Notes under the pieces: model-generated
Told to the model about the DNA's origin: nothing
The model's input: only the letters and a program-made list of their open reading frames with translations
The model's database searches: none
Program-made: the position numbers and the translations under genes
Shown: in pieces, positions 6,758 through 14,458 of the stretch
Position numbering within the stretch: position 1 is the first letter of the stretch
Layout of the letters: the number at the start of each line of letters is the position of its first letter
NCBI RefSeq assembly: GCF_014201875.1
Contig: NZ_JACHFL010000001.1
Location: forward strand, 372,001-436,000
Reading direction: 5' to 3'
Source of the DNA: Deinococcus humi
GTDB taxonomy: Bacteria; Deinococcota; Deinococci; Deinococcales; Deinococcaceae
Length of the DNA: 64,000 nucleotides

Positions 6758-7027
6758 ATGAGCGAGGAAGAAACCTATCGACTGACCTTCAAGGAAACAG
6801 GCGAAACGCAACAGTTCACGGGCAATCTGGAGTACGGCCTGTCTAAGACACGCTTTACGGACTCATACCTTTACATGCGCGGAATATCTTGGCAGCGCAG
6901 CCCTCTCTTTTCCGTGCGTCGGCAGTTCATCCGTGAAATGGAGGCGGGCGCAGCATCGGCTGAATCCCCCCTGTGGCGGCTTGATCGCCTGCCCACCCCC
7001 ACCGGGGCCACTCAGGAGGAGAGATGA
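6758..7027 (+). CDS. Hypothetical phage protein, 89 aa
   Basis: It is preceded by the strong site AGGAGGAGAG, part of a 20-bp sequence repeated before the next gene (6735-6754 and 7004-7023). The N-terminal half looks like a beta-sheet (YRLTFKETGETQQFTGNLEYG) and contains several aromatics. Not recognised. Confidence 0.66.
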   Translation: MSEEETYRLTFKETGETQQFTGNLEYGLSKTRFTDSYLYMRGISWQRSPLFSVRRQFIREMEAGAASAESPLWRLDRLPTPTGATQEER

Positions 7028-7320
7028 GCGAGATTGAACTGGCATTTGAGCAAGCTGAGATGCTGTACCAGATTCAGGGCCTCCAAGAAGCAGGGGAAGC
7101 CTATTATCACGACTCCGTGACGGATGGTCTGATTCTGGCTCTGGCAAAGCTGGCGGGCGTGCACTACGAGAACCAACCCGAGGCTCAGCCCCCGGAGATC
7201 AAGCAAGGGGTGTGCGACTGGCACGGCAAGAAGTATTGCGGTCCCGAGGACGGTTTCGCGTGCGAGGCCCCTAAATGCTACGTCTCTCGCCCCACCCCCA
7301 CCGAGGCTCCCCATGACTGA
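7024..7320 (+). CDS. Hypothetical phage protein, 98 aa
   Basis: It overlaps the previous gene by 4 nt (ATGA) and uses the second copy of the 20-bp Shine-Dalgarno repeat. It begins MSEIELAFEQAEMLYQIQG with helices. The C-terminal part has three cysteines and histidines (GVCDWHGKKYCGPEDGFACEAPKCY) that might bind a metal. Confidence 0.66.
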   Translation: MSEIELAFEQAEMLYQIQGLQEAGEAYYHDSVTDGLILALAKLAGVHYENQPEAQPPEIKQGVCDWHGKKYCGPEDGFACEAPKCYVSRPTPTEAPHD

Positions 7321-7684
7321 GCTTGAGCGGGTTCGGGGGCTGGCTGATAACGCTACGGGCGGCACTTGGTACGCACGCTATTCAGGCGGGGGCACGCATG
7401 AGGTTCTGAGCCACTGCGGCAGTGATACATCCGTGGTTGCGGAGAGGATGTACGAGGGGGACGCGGCCTTGCTGTCCAGCGCAAAAGACACCGCCCGCAA
7501 GTACGCCGATGCGCTGGGGGAAATTGAGCGCCTGAAGGGTGTGCTGGAGTGGTACGCCGATGCCTGCAACTGGAATCAGGGCATAGATCGTGAGGGGTTC
7601 CCCCAGGACAGTGGTGCCCAAGAAGACGAGGGGCAACGTGCCCGTGCCGCCCTCGCCTCAGCCCCGGAGGAACGCCATGAGTGA
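7313..7684 (+). CDS. Hypothetical phage protein with central coiled coil, 123 aa
   Basis: The start ATGACTGA overlaps the upstream stop by 8 nt. The pattern MTELERVRGLADNATGGTWY, then SVVAERMYEGDAALLSSAKDTARKYADAL and EIERLKGVLEWYA is of a type common in phage small-gene arrays, where this kind of protein is often called an ead-like or single-stranded DNA-associated hypothetical. The C-terminus is acidic. No enzymatic motif was seen. Confidence 0.68.
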   Translation: MTELERVRGLADNATGGTWYARYSGGGTHEVLSHCGSDTSVVAERMYEGDAALLSSAKDTARKYADALGEIERLKGVLEWYADACNWNQGIDREGFPQDSGAQEDEGQRARAALASAPEERHE

Positions 7685-7943
7685 ATGCGCTCACTGCTGG
7701 CATACGGTAACGGTCTTGCTCACCATGCCCCCTCAGCACGAGCAAGTGTGCTGCTTCTGCGGAGAGAAGCGCAGACAGCGGGATATAGGGCAGCAACCAA
7801 TGGGGCATGGGCCTTTCGCGCCCGCCCTTACCCTACCCAGTCCGCGCACCGCAATGGCCCGTGATCTCGGGATTGACGTGGCCGTTGCAAAGCGGGCAGG
7901 CGTGGGCCTGGGAATGCTGGACCCGGAGGAAAGCCATGAGTGA
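7677..7943 (+). CDS. Zinc-ribbon-like small protein, 88 aa
   Basis: The start ATGAGTGA overlaps the upstream stop by 8 nt, as in the next junction. Two cysteine pairs (CAHC at residues 4-7 and CCFCGEK near 30) form a probable zinc ribbon; the rest is basic and low in complexity. The longer in-frame start was rejected because the overlap pattern favours this ATG. Function unknown. Confidence 0.66.
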   Translation: MSECAHCWHTVTVLLTMPPQHEQVCCFCGEKRRQRDIGQQPMGHGPFAPALTLPSPRTAMARDLGIDVAVAKRAGVGLGMLDPEESHE

Positions 7944-8268
7944 GCAAGTGCTGGTGAGTCGGGAATACCTCAACAATCTGCTGTCCTGCTTTGAGGAAGG
8001 CGGGGATTACGGGGCGCATTTTGTCCTGCCCGAAGGCGTGGACAGTCTGGAATTGGCGGAGTGGTGCAACACGCTTTATGCCGATCTGGAAGCGCCCGCC
8101 CTCACCCCGCCTGCCCCGGCTGAGGCTGATGAACTGCGGGCGAAGCTGGAAGGGGTAGCGCAGGAGTTGGAACGCGACAGCAACCGGATGCAGGACCACT
8201 ACGCGCTGGGTCTGAGTGCCGCTGCTGGCAAGATTCGTGCCGCCCTCAAATCTGAGGCCACCCCATGA
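7936..8268 (+). CDS. Hypothetical phage protein with C-terminal coiled coil, 110 aa
   Basis: An 8-nt ATGAGTGA overlap fixes the start (MSEQVLVSREYLNNLLSCFEEG). An alpha-helical C-terminal half (ADELRAKLEGVAQELERDSNRMQ, then GKIRAALKSE) forms a likely coiled coil. It resembles many short phage proteins of unknown role. It is co-translated with its neighbours. Confidence 0.66.
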   Translation: MSEQVLVSREYLNNLLSCFEEGGDYGAHFVLPEGVDSLELAEWCNTLYADLEAPALTPPAPAEADELRAKLEGVAQELERDSNRMQDHYALGLSAAAGKIRAALKSEATP

Positions 8269-8651
8269 GCCTGCCCACTCTGCTCAAAGAGCTTGCCGTG
8301 CTGCTGCCTGAGCGGTTCTCGTATGACTGGACTATGCGGCGGATGGAAGTCCTTGTGCCCATGATTCTTGGCGGGCACGGCGTGTGGCGCAGGACGTATT
8401 ACTGGGATGACACCGATTGGGAGTTGGATGACGCCTGCGCCTTCATGTGGGTTGAGAACGCGCTCAGGGAGGAATGCGAGGCGCGGGGGTGGGAGTGGAA
8501 TGTCTGGCACAACCGACAGGAGGGGCAGTATTGGGCGCTGGTGTCCGGGGAACGGCGGGCGGATTACTGGAAGGTGTCTGCCCCCACGCCCGCTGAAGCC
8601 CTCGCCGCTGCCATGGTGAGCGCATTGGCTGCTGAGAAGGGGGAAGGATGA
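8265..8651 (+). CDS. Hypothetical phage protein, 128 aa, related to the 3559-3978 product
   Basis: The ATG overlaps the upstream stop (ATGA). The protein is rich in Trp and acidic residues (YYWDDTDWELDDACAF, EARGWEWNVWHNRQE). It shares AVLLPERF and the C-terminal ALAAAMVSALA helix with the minus-strand protein at 3559-3978. The shared family in both divergent operons suggests duplication within the arm. Function unknown. Confidence 0.68.
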   Translation: MSLPTLLKELAVLLPERFSYDWTMRRMEVLVPMILGGHGVWRRTYYWDDTDWELDDACAFMWVENALREECEARGWEWNVWHNRQEGQYWALVSGERRADYWKVSAPTPAEALAAAMVSALAAEKGEG

Positions 8652-8890
8652 GTTACGTCATTGTTCTGAACCGTGACGAAATGCTGGGCGTGCTGGAAGA
8701 AAACGATGTGTCCTCTGCCTTCATTGAACGCGCTGCCTTGCGCGGCGAGGATAATGAGGTTCAGTTTTTTACCTTCCGTCAGGAGGCGATTGACTTCCTG
8801 AATGAGCATTATCGGCTGGAGTACATTCACCCAGACTCGCGCCGCCTAACGCGCTCCCAGACGGCACATATGCGGAAGGGGGAAGGATGA
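8648..8890 (+). CDS. Hypothetical phage protein, 80 aa
   Basis: It starts MSYVIVLNRDEMLGVLEEND with an ATGA overlap behind GGGGGAAGG. A beta-alpha-beta-like layout (VIVLNRDE, VQFFTFRQEAIDFLNEHYRL) suggests a small globular fold. The N-terminal motif is unrecognised. The C-terminal MRKGEG codons share sequence with the next ribosome-binding site (GGGGGAAGG). Confidence 0.65.
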   Translation: MSYVIVLNRDEMLGVLEENDVSSAFIERAALRGEDNEVQFFTFRQEAIDFLNEHYRLEYIHPDSRRLTRSQTAHMRKGEG

Positions 8891-9129
8891 GCCTGCCCGA
8901 AGAAATGATGGCCCCAGAGGTGGCAGACGAGATTGTCGCCCTGCGAACCGAACACGAAGAATTGCGGCGGGCAGGCGGATACCGTGACCCTCAGCGCCGT
9001 CTCCTGATGGGGAAGCTGGAGGGATTGATCTTGGCGCTGGAGGCGCAGGCGCAGGCAAACCACAGGGTTGCACTAGTCCGCGAACGCATTCGCTGGTCCC
9101 GTGAAATCCTCAAACCCAAGACGCCCTAG
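8887..9129 (+). CDS. Hypothetical helical phage protein, 80 aa (last gene of plus operon)
   Basis: An almost wholly helical protein (ADEIVALRTEHEELRRAGG, then LEGLILALEAQAQANHRVALVRERI). It may be a coiled-coil dimer. The ATGA overlap sets the start. The operon ends here, 10 nt before the hairpin that also terminates the late operon from the other side. Confidence 0.65.
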   Translation: MSLPEEMMAPEVADEIVALRTEHEELRRAGGYRDPQRRLLMGKLEGLILALEAQAQANHRVALVRERIRWSREILKPKTP

Positions 9130-9138
9130 CCCCATCCC

Positions 9139-9185
9139 GAAAAAGCCCCCACCAGCCCACGCCAGAGCGCAGGGAGGTGGGGGCT
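9139..9185 (-). terminator. Strong terminator of the late operon
   Basis: A 10-bp stem AGCCCCCACC (9144-9153) / GGTGGGGGCT (9176-9185) with a 22-nt loop is followed on the minus strand by TTTTTC. It stops late transcription 140 nt after the last late gene. In the plus direction it may slow the accessory operon but has only TT. I see nothing else in 9190-9322. Confidence 0.82.
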
Positions 9186-9322
9186 TGAGGTTGGGGAACG
9201 GTTCAGGTCGCTCATCTCACACAGACGCCCTATCTGTGTTTAAGGGCTGGCCCGCCCAAGATGCCCTCAGTGCCCGCTCCATAGGTATTTTAGCAGAACC
9301 GCCTGTCCTGTCCGGTAGTCCG

Positions 9323-9769
9323 CTACTTGGGCTGGCCGTACTTCTCAGCCATCGAAGGGGCGAAGTCGTCAGCCGTGGCGGGCCTATTCAGGGTGTCATC
9401 GTCAATGGCGAGGCTCTGGGGGTCCGTCACTGTCACCTCACCCGTAGGCGCATCAGGCAGGGCCGCGCCCACATCCCGCGCCGCCTGCTTCACCCGCTCA
9501 TCCAGCATCCCCCACGCCTTGTCCAGCGCCTTCTTCGCTGCTTCCCGCAGGAACACGTCATCCAGGTCCGTCATGCCCAGCGGTGTGGCAGCGGTGAGGG
9601 TCTTGTACTGGGCCAGCAGCAGGTTCAGGGCCAGATCGCCCTTGCCCCGGAGCAGCTCACCGTTCTTCAGCAGGAGGGCAATGGCGGCCTGCTCAATGCG
9701 CGGGATGACTTGCGCGGCGATGGTGGTCAGGACTTTCTCGCGGATGCTGCTCCAATCAAAGTTGCTCAT
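9323..9769 (-). CDS. Hypothetical late protein, 148 aa
   Basis: This is a soluble, mostly helical protein starting MSNFDWSSIREKVLTTIAAQ behind AGGAGTAACACC. It is rich in Ala, Leu and Asp, with no membrane span. As last gene of the late operon, just after the lysis genes, it could be a lysis-timing or virion-associated factor. I do not recognise the family. Confidence 0.68.
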   Translation of the reverse strand: MSNFDWSSIREKVLTTIAAQVIPRIEQAAIALLLKNGELLRGKGDLALNLLLAQYKTLTAATPLGMTDLDDVFLREAAKKALDKAWGMLDERVKQAARDVGAALPDAPTGEVTVTDPQSLAIDDDTLNRPATADDFAPSMAEKYGQPK

Positions 9770-9798
9770 GGTGTTACTCCTGTTTGAAAGAGGGCGGA

Positions 9799-10206
9799 CT
9801 ACTCAACCGTCAGGGTGGGGGCAGGTCGCACGGTGGGCGGCGTAATGGATTCAGTCGGCGCGGCGGGCGGATTGTCCTGGGGCGCGGCGGCGGGCTTTTG
9901 TTCGACTGGGTTACTGGCTTGCTTGAGCATCTTGTAAGCCCCGTTGGAGGTCACGAAGGCAATGACCGCCACTGCTACCCCCATCCATCCGGCCTTGTCC
10001 TGAATGGCCTGATACGCGACGATGCCCCCGCCGATCAGGGCGGACAGGACAGCGCTGATCTTCACAGCGTCCGGCCCGTCCTTCTTGAACCGCGCCTTCC
10101 AGAGCGATGTGAGCGGCCCCACCAGCGCGGCGGCCAGGATGCCAATAAATGTCGTGAGTGCCGCGCTCACTTCGGGCGAGACGCCCTGAATGACAACCGT
10201 TTCCAT
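9799..10206 (-). CDS. Holin-like membrane protein, 135 aa
   Basis: Two or three hydrophobic segments (ALTTFIGILAAALVGPLTSLW, ISAVLSALIGGGIVAYQAI, GWMGVAVAVIAFVTSNGAY) precede a long proline/alanine-rich soluble tail. The layout fits a phage holin of the LL-H type, which makes membrane holes so that endolysin can reach the wall. It directly follows the endolysin gene, sharing 1 nt (TAATG). Confidence 0.72.
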   Translation of the reverse strand: METVVIQGVSPEVSAALTTFIGILAAALVGPLTSLWKARFKKDGPDAVKISAVLSALIGGGIVAYQAIQDKAGWMGVAVAVIAFVTSNGAYKMLKQASNPVEQKPAAAPQDNPPAAPTESITPPTVRPAPTLTVE

Positions 10207-10976
10207 TACTCCCCCTTGTCCAAATAGCGAACCCAGGTATCCGGCCCACTGGCGTTAATCACGACTTCCTCAGCGTTTCGGATGGTGAGTTTTCGTCCGC
10301 TATAGTCGGTCCACACGCCCTGCCCGGTGTTCACCAGCAGGCGGCCTTTTACGGGCAGCGCGGGGCTGCTCGTCACAGGCGGGGCAGGCTTGGGGGTGGC
10401 AACAACGACGGCGGGTGGCTTTACGGGGTCCAGCAGCCCTTCGGCCTCCCAGCGGCGCATCAGTTGATCGCTGGCTTCAAAATGCATCGCGTCAGGCCGT
10501 GCCCAGCCCGCGCCCCAGTACCATCCTTCAGCGTGCATGTAGGCGTACAACTCCAGAATCCCCGCCTGAACGTAAGCCCCGCCCAGCGGCACGAGTTCCC
10601 CATTGATTTTGAGGTCAATGGCCGCGCCGAACGCATGGTTGGAGGGCACGCCCGGATAGCCGCGCACGCAGCGCACGCAGAGCATCCCCGCTGTGCCGAT
10701 CACGTCATACAGCTCCGGCTTCTCCGCCTTCACCTGAGCGAACACCCGGGTCAGGCTCTCCACAGCAGGGCGCAGGCCCGTCACCCGGAACGGCCCCACG
10801 TCCGCCGTGATGAGCGCGGCTTTGAGTCGTGGGCTTGTCGGCTGCCCGCATTCTGTGGGGAGGGGTGTGGCAGGCTGCCCGAAGATGTCGAGGACGGTTT
10901 CAGGGCGGCAGTAGGTCAGTCCACTGTTGATGCTGCCCGGTGCGGGGATAGGCAATCGTGCGGCGTAGTCGGTCAT
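10206..10976 (-). CDS. Endolysin, M15-family D,D- or L-Ala-D-Glu peptidase, 256 aa
   Basis: This is a peptidoglycan peptidase for host lysis. The M15/VanY zinc site is visible: SNHAFGAAIDLKI (His and Asp ligands, residues about 135-145) and DAMHFE (third His ligand, about 183). The region after residue 195 is a proline-rich linker and a small beta domain (VNTGQGVWTDYSGRKLTIRN) that may bind the cell wall. There is no signal peptide, so export needs a holin. The ATG overlaps the upstream stop by 4 nt. Confidence 0.9.
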   Translation of the reverse strand: MTDYAARLPIPAPGSINSGLTYCRPETVLDIFGQPATPLPTECGQPTSPRLKAALITADVGPFRVTGLRPAVESLTRVFAQVKAEKPELYDVIGTAGMLCVRCVRGYPGVPSNHAFGAAIDLKINGELVPLGGAYVQAGILELYAYMHAEGWYWGAGWARPDAMHFEASDQLMRRWEAEGLLDPVKPPAVVVATPKPAPPVTSSPALPVKGRLLVNTGQGVWTDYSGRKLTIRNAEEVVINASGPDTWVRYLDKGE

Positions 10977-11272
10977 TCTTCTCCTGTCCGCACGCTTGCC
11001 ACGTCCACAATGCGGAAGGGGCCATAGCTGCGCGATTTGATGACGGCCTCCATACCGGGCCGCACGGTGCGCCAGAACTCCCCCGGCTGGATGTTCAACC
11101 CGTCTACCTTGAGCTGGCTGCTGAACGTGCCCACGAACGGCCTCCGCTGCCCCTCAAGGCGTAGCTCCCGCTCTACCCGGTCCACCCCCGTCAGCGTGGC
11201 CCGCACGGTGGTTGACGGGGCGCTCAGCAGCACGAACACGGGGGCCAGCAGAATCAGACGCAGGCCCTTCAC
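10973..11272 (-). CDS. Small exported or membrane-anchored protein in lysis cassette, 99 aa
   Basis: The GTG start gives MKGLRLILLAPVFVLLSAPSTTVRA, a signal peptide or N-terminal anchor. The mature part is a small beta domain (FVGTFSSQLKVDGLNIQPGEFW, then GPFRIVDVASV). Its place between a membrane protein and the endolysin suggests a lysis accessory or spanin-like role, but no spanin hallmark is seen. Confidence 0.65.
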   Translation of the reverse strand: MKGLRLILLAPVFVLLSAPSTTVRATLTGVDRVERELRLEGQRRPFVGTFSSQLKVDGLNIQPGEFWRTVRPGMEAVIKSRSYGPFRIVDVASVRTGEE

Positions 11273-11688
11273 GCCGACCTCTTGTTGCTGTTCATGGTCA
11301 GCCCTCTCTGTTTCAGTTCAGCGGGCTTCCTCGCGTAGTGCCAGCGCCAGAAAATCATGTCGAACAGTTGCCAGCCGCCCGTGATGGCCTGCGCGATGTT
11401 GGCAAAGATCAGGCGGTGCGGGCTGGAGGTGCGCTCGGCTTCCAGCACGCCCGCCGTCAGCACGTAGGTCAGCAGCAGCAGCAGGCCCAGGACGCGCCAC
11501 ACGTTCATGAACCGCGCCCGCTTGTATTGCGCGGCGTCCCAGGTGCCTTCCCGTTCCGGGGGGCGAACCACTGCCCACACGGCCATCAGGACGGCAAACA
11601 GCAGGATCGCCCCCACGCCCAGACGAATCCAGAACAGCGTTTCAGGGCCAGATTCTGCGGCGTACCACCATTCACGCAGGATTTCCAT
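11269..11688 (-). CDS. Multi-pass membrane protein in lysis cassette, 139 aa
   Basis: Three hydrophobic stretches are visible (IRLGVGAILLFAVLMAVWAVV, VLGLLLLLTYVLTAGVL and a weaker IANIAQAITGGWQLF). It overlaps the preceding holin-like gene by 17 nt, with GGAGG inside that gene. It could be a holin or antiholin partner. Not recognised at family level. Confidence 0.66.
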   Translation of the reverse strand: MEILREWWYAAESGPETLFWIRLGVGAILLFAVLMAVWAVVRPPEREGTWDAAQYKRARFMNVWRVLGLLLLLTYVLTAGVLEAERTSSPHRLIFANIAQAITGGWQLFDMIFWRWHYARKPAELKQRGLTMNSNKRSA

Positions 11689-12046
11689 GCTCTGTTTCCT
11701 CCTCCTTGTGTGGCTCCATGACGCGGGCCATGTCGGTCAGGTCGCTGGGCTTGAGGCCCGCTTTTTCGAGTGCCTTGCGTGAAAAGGCCATGACGAACAG
11801 CGCGGCGGGAAACATGCCGGATGCTGTGCCAATGGCCCCGGCGAGGAAGGACGGCAGATGCGCGTACTCCTGGCAGAACACCGTGACGGTGCCCCCTGCT
11901 AGGCCGGACACGATCAGGGCCCCAACGGTTTTCCGTAGACTCACCCGCACGTCCAGCAGGAGGGTGACGCCGAACTGCATCAGGGCAGCGGCGATCAGTG
12001 CCCCGAAGGCCAGAACGTGTGTCGGGATGATGCTTTTCTCAGGCAT
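11672..12046 (-). CDS. Holin-like membrane protein, 124 aa
   Basis: Three membrane segments (HVLAFGALIAAALMQFGVTLL, VGALIVSGLAGGTVTVF, FLAGAIGTASGMFPAALFVMAF) and a charged C-terminal tail (HKEEETEHG) match the layout of class I phage holins. AAAGGAGGGTGT precedes the ATG and lies within the mini-gene upstream. It is probably the principal holin or its antagonist. Confidence 0.7.
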   Translation of the reverse strand: MPEKSIIPTHVLAFGALIAAALMQFGVTLLLDVRVSLRKTVGALIVSGLAGGTVTVFCQEYAHLPSFLAGAIGTASGMFPAALFVMAFSRKALEKAGLKPSDLTDMARVMEPHKEEETEHGNPA

Positions 12047-12131
12047 ACACCCTCCTTTTTCTTGTCCGGCAGAGCGTCAGCCCGTGCGCGGACCCCAGCA
12101 GCAGGGCCAGCAGGAAAGCGGCCCGCCTCAT
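12039..12131 (-). CDS. Mini-gene, 30-aa hydrophobic peptide
   Basis: The frame reads MRRAAFLLALLLGSAHGLTL, then CRTRKRRVYA. It starts 4 nt inside the fibre gene stop (ATGA) and ends 8 nt inside the next gene start. These tight overlaps on both sides and the clear hydrophobic N-terminus argue that it is translated. It may be a signal-like membrane peptide in the lysis module, or it may mainly couple translation of the holin gene. Confidence 0.55.
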   Translation of the reverse strand: MRRAAFLLALLLGSAHGLTLCRTRKRRVYA

Positions 12132-14374
12132 GGGTTACGCCTCCCCACCACCACGCCCGCGCTCTGCCACACGGCCAGGTGATCCGCCACCCACTGATCC
12201 AGCAGGGCCTCCGTCACCACGCCGTCATAGGAGACATTCGGCGTCGGCCCCTCAGTGGCGTAAGTGCTGAACCCGAAGTCCTTCCGGCGCGTCAGATCGC
12301 CACTCAGCGGCGCACCCCAGGCCACGAGGTTCCCGCCGACAAGGTTTGTCGTCTTGTCCATCGTGAAGCCCGACACGTAATTGCGGGCGTAGATGCCCGT
12401 ATCCACCGTGCCGTCCGATTCCACTCGCGTCACGCCGTCTGGGAGGAAGCCGGTCTGCCCGATCCGGTTGTTCAAAATCTCGCCGTAGTTCATGGACGAC
12501 ATGGAGGCCCCAGTGTTCGTAGTCCGCACGTAAGTGTTGTTGATGACTCGCGTGCGGCTGCCTCCCGCGTCTCCCATGACTGTGGCTGAGCCACTATGGC
12601 TCTTGTTCCGGGCATCCCACGCCCCGTTGACGAGGTTGCGCTCAATCGTCAGGTAAGAGGCCGCTGTGCCCCCACTCTTGTAGGTGTTGAACACGTCCTC
12701 TACCTGCGAGACGCCGGGTTCGTTGTGAACCCAGTTGTCCTTGATTTCGATGCCTGCAATGCCGCTGATCTTGTTGAGCTGCACCGCCTGCACCCGGTAC
12801 CATGCCTGATCGCCGGGGAGGTCAGACCATCCAGTCCCCGTACTCCGGTCCCGGTAGCGTCCATCAATGTTCTTGAATTTGTTCCGCAATGCCTTGACGG
12901 TGCCGCCGCCCGTGCCAGATTCCGACACGTAAATCCCGGTGCCGTTGAAATTGCAGTTTTCAACAATGACGTTTTTCGCGTACTCGAACTTGATGCCACC
13001 TGCCCGCTTGCCGTCTGGCAGGTCCATGCCCGGCGTGAGGATGCTGCAATCCCGAATAATCACGTCCACAGCCACAGTGCTGTTGACGCTGCCCACTTTG
13101 CCATTCCCAATCGCCCCGCGCCCCGTCCCGCCCCCGGCTGGGATGCTCACGGTGGCGTATTGCAGGATCAGGGGTTTGGTGGTGTTAATCGCAATGGCGC
13201 ACTCACCCGTGGTCAGGGTGCGGGCGTTGTGGTCTGGGATGACGAGATAGCGCCCCGCGTCCGGCCCGCTGGCAATCGGGGTGATGCCCTTCGCTGTCAG
13301 GTAGGCGTCGTTGATCGTGATGGGTGCGCCCCAGGTGATCGCGCTGTACTCCGGTTCCACGTACTTGGCCGGGTCCGTGGGGGTGGCTCCGGCGATACTG
13401 ACAGTCAGGTTGATGCTGTCGCTGAGCTGATTGTCCGAGGTGTCGAAAGCGCGGGCCGTGATTTTGACTGCGCCATTGTTGGCCGATGTGAAACTCGGGG
13501 TGGTTTCGTAGGGGGCGGTGGTCTTGCGTGCGAATTCCACGCCGTTCCAGTAGAAAATGACGTACTTGATCGCCACGTTGTCCGCTGCATTGGCGCGAAA
13601 CAGGATGCTTTCTGCCGTGCTGACTGTTGTGCTGGGATGGTTCGGCATGGACAGCGCAACCGTGGGCGGCGTCACGTCGGGGGGAATGGGGATGGCAACG
13701 GTGGTGCCAGCCGTCGCGGTGGCGCTGACGTTGCCTGCCGCGTCGGTGGCGAAGGCTTCATAGCTGCGCGTGCCGTTCATGGCCGTGGTCAGAGGGGTGT
13801 CATCCTCCCAGGTCCAGGGCGCGGCGGTCACGGTGCCTAGCGTCATGGCGCTGGGGGCGGTGCGGCGGAACGTCACGCTTGCCACGCCCACGTTGTCTGC
13901 TGGAGTGGCAGTCAGCAGCGCCTTCCCTTCTGCCGTGACGGGGTTGGGGCTGACGGTCAGGGTCAGGGTGGGCGCGGTGGTGTCTGCCGGGATGACAGGG
14001 GCAATGTCCACCGTGACGACAAGTGGCTCAGAGGGCGGGGAGTAGGCAAACAGCGTGAAGGCTTTGGCTGTGTAGCTGCCTGCCGCTGCGCTCGTCTTGA
14101 CTTCCACGGGGAAGGTGTAAACGCCGTTGACGGGCGTGAACTGCTCCCCGATCTTCTCGCCGTCCTTGTAATACTCCACCCGCGCAATCGTGCCGCCCGC
14201 CGCCGTGGCGATCAGGTCAAACGCGCCGGGGGCGGTGAAGGTGGTATTCGAGGCGGTGAGGTTGACGGTGGGGGGCGTGGTGTCGGGGGGTGCGTGGCCG
14301 TCCAGCAGCGCCAGCAACTCCGCAAAGATTTCTGCGAGGCGGGCGCGGAGATTGTTGTTCTGGTTCTGCGGCAT
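12128..14374 (-). CDS. Tail fibre/spike with Ig-like repeats and beta-helix, 748 aa
   Basis: This is probably a receptor-binding or host-surface protein. After a short N-terminus (MPQNQNNNLRARLAEIF) there are three bacterial Ig-like repeats, each opening with a D-T-x-P-P/A-T element (near residues 35, 135 and 230). A beta-helical part follows at about 340-700, with the rungs expected of pectate-lyase-like proteins (VDVIIRDCSI, KNVIVENCNF, AGIEIKDNWV, YLTIERNLVN). The true start is the second ATG, which follows GGAGGC; a 9-bp hairpin lies immediately upstream. Confidence 0.82.
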   Translation of the reverse strand: MPQNQNNNLRARLAEIFAELLALLDGHAPPDTTPPTVNLTASNTTFTAPGAFDLIATAAGGTIARVEYYKDGEKIGEQFTPVNGVYTFPVEVKTSAAAGSYTAKAFTLFAYSPPSEPLVVTVDIAPVIPADTTAPTLTLTVSPNPVTAEGKALLTATPADNVGVASVTFRRTAPSAMTLGTVTAAPWTWEDDTPLTTAMNGTRSYEAFATDAAGNVSATATAGTTVAIPIPPDVTPPTVALSMPNHPSTTVSTAESILFRANAADNVAIKYVIFYWNGVEFARKTTAPYETTPSFTSANNGAVKITARAFDTSDNQLSDSINLTVSIAGATPTDPAKYVEPEYSAITWGAPITINDAYLTAKGITPIASGPDAGRYLVIPDHNARTLTTGECAIAINTTKPLILQYATVSIPAGGGTGRGAIGNGKVGSVNSTVAVDVIIRDCSILTPGMDLPDGKRAGGIKFEYAKNVIVENCNFNGTGIYVSESGTGGGTVKALRNKFKNIDGRYRDRSTGTGWSDLPGDQAWYRVQAVQLNKISGIAGIEIKDNWVHNEPGVSQVEDVFNTYKSGGTAASYLTIERNLVNGAWDARNKSHSGSATVMGDAGGSRTRVINNTYVRTTNTGASMSSMNYGEILNNRIGQTGFLPDGVTRVESDGTVDTGIYARNYVSGFTMDKTTNLVGGNLVAWGAPLSGDLTRRKDFGFSTYATEGPTPNVSYDGVVTEALLDQWVADHLAVWQSAGVVVGRRNP

Positions 14375-14397
14375 GAAGCCTCCGGGGGACAATACGA

Positions 14398-14420
14398 AGC
14401 CCCCGCACGGGGCGGGGGCT
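14398..14420 (-). repeat. 9-bp GC hairpin before the fibre ribosome-binding site
   Basis: AGCCCCCGC (14398-14406) pairs with GCGGGGGCT (14412-14420). It is one of a series of similar hairpins placed just upstream of minus-strand ribosome-binding sites and could also act as a weak terminator or as a 5' stabiliser after processing. Confidence 0.6.
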
Positions 14421-14445
14421 AGGGCTGGCTGATTCTGTGTTTCGG

Positions 14446-14451
14446 TATAAT
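14446..14451 (+). promoter_or_regulatory. Leaderless -10 box of plus-strand mini-gene
   Basis: A perfect TATAAT lies 7 nt before the ATG at 14459, on the strand opposite to the late operon. No clear -35 is visible at 17 nt. The spacing predicts a leaderless message. Confidence 0.7.
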
Positions 14452-14458
14452 CTGCGGC

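Noticed and set aside
12596..13840. Plus-strand open frame (414 codons) opposite the fibre gene
   Set aside because: Antisense shadow of the Ig-like and beta-helix fibre gene; composition is not protein-like.
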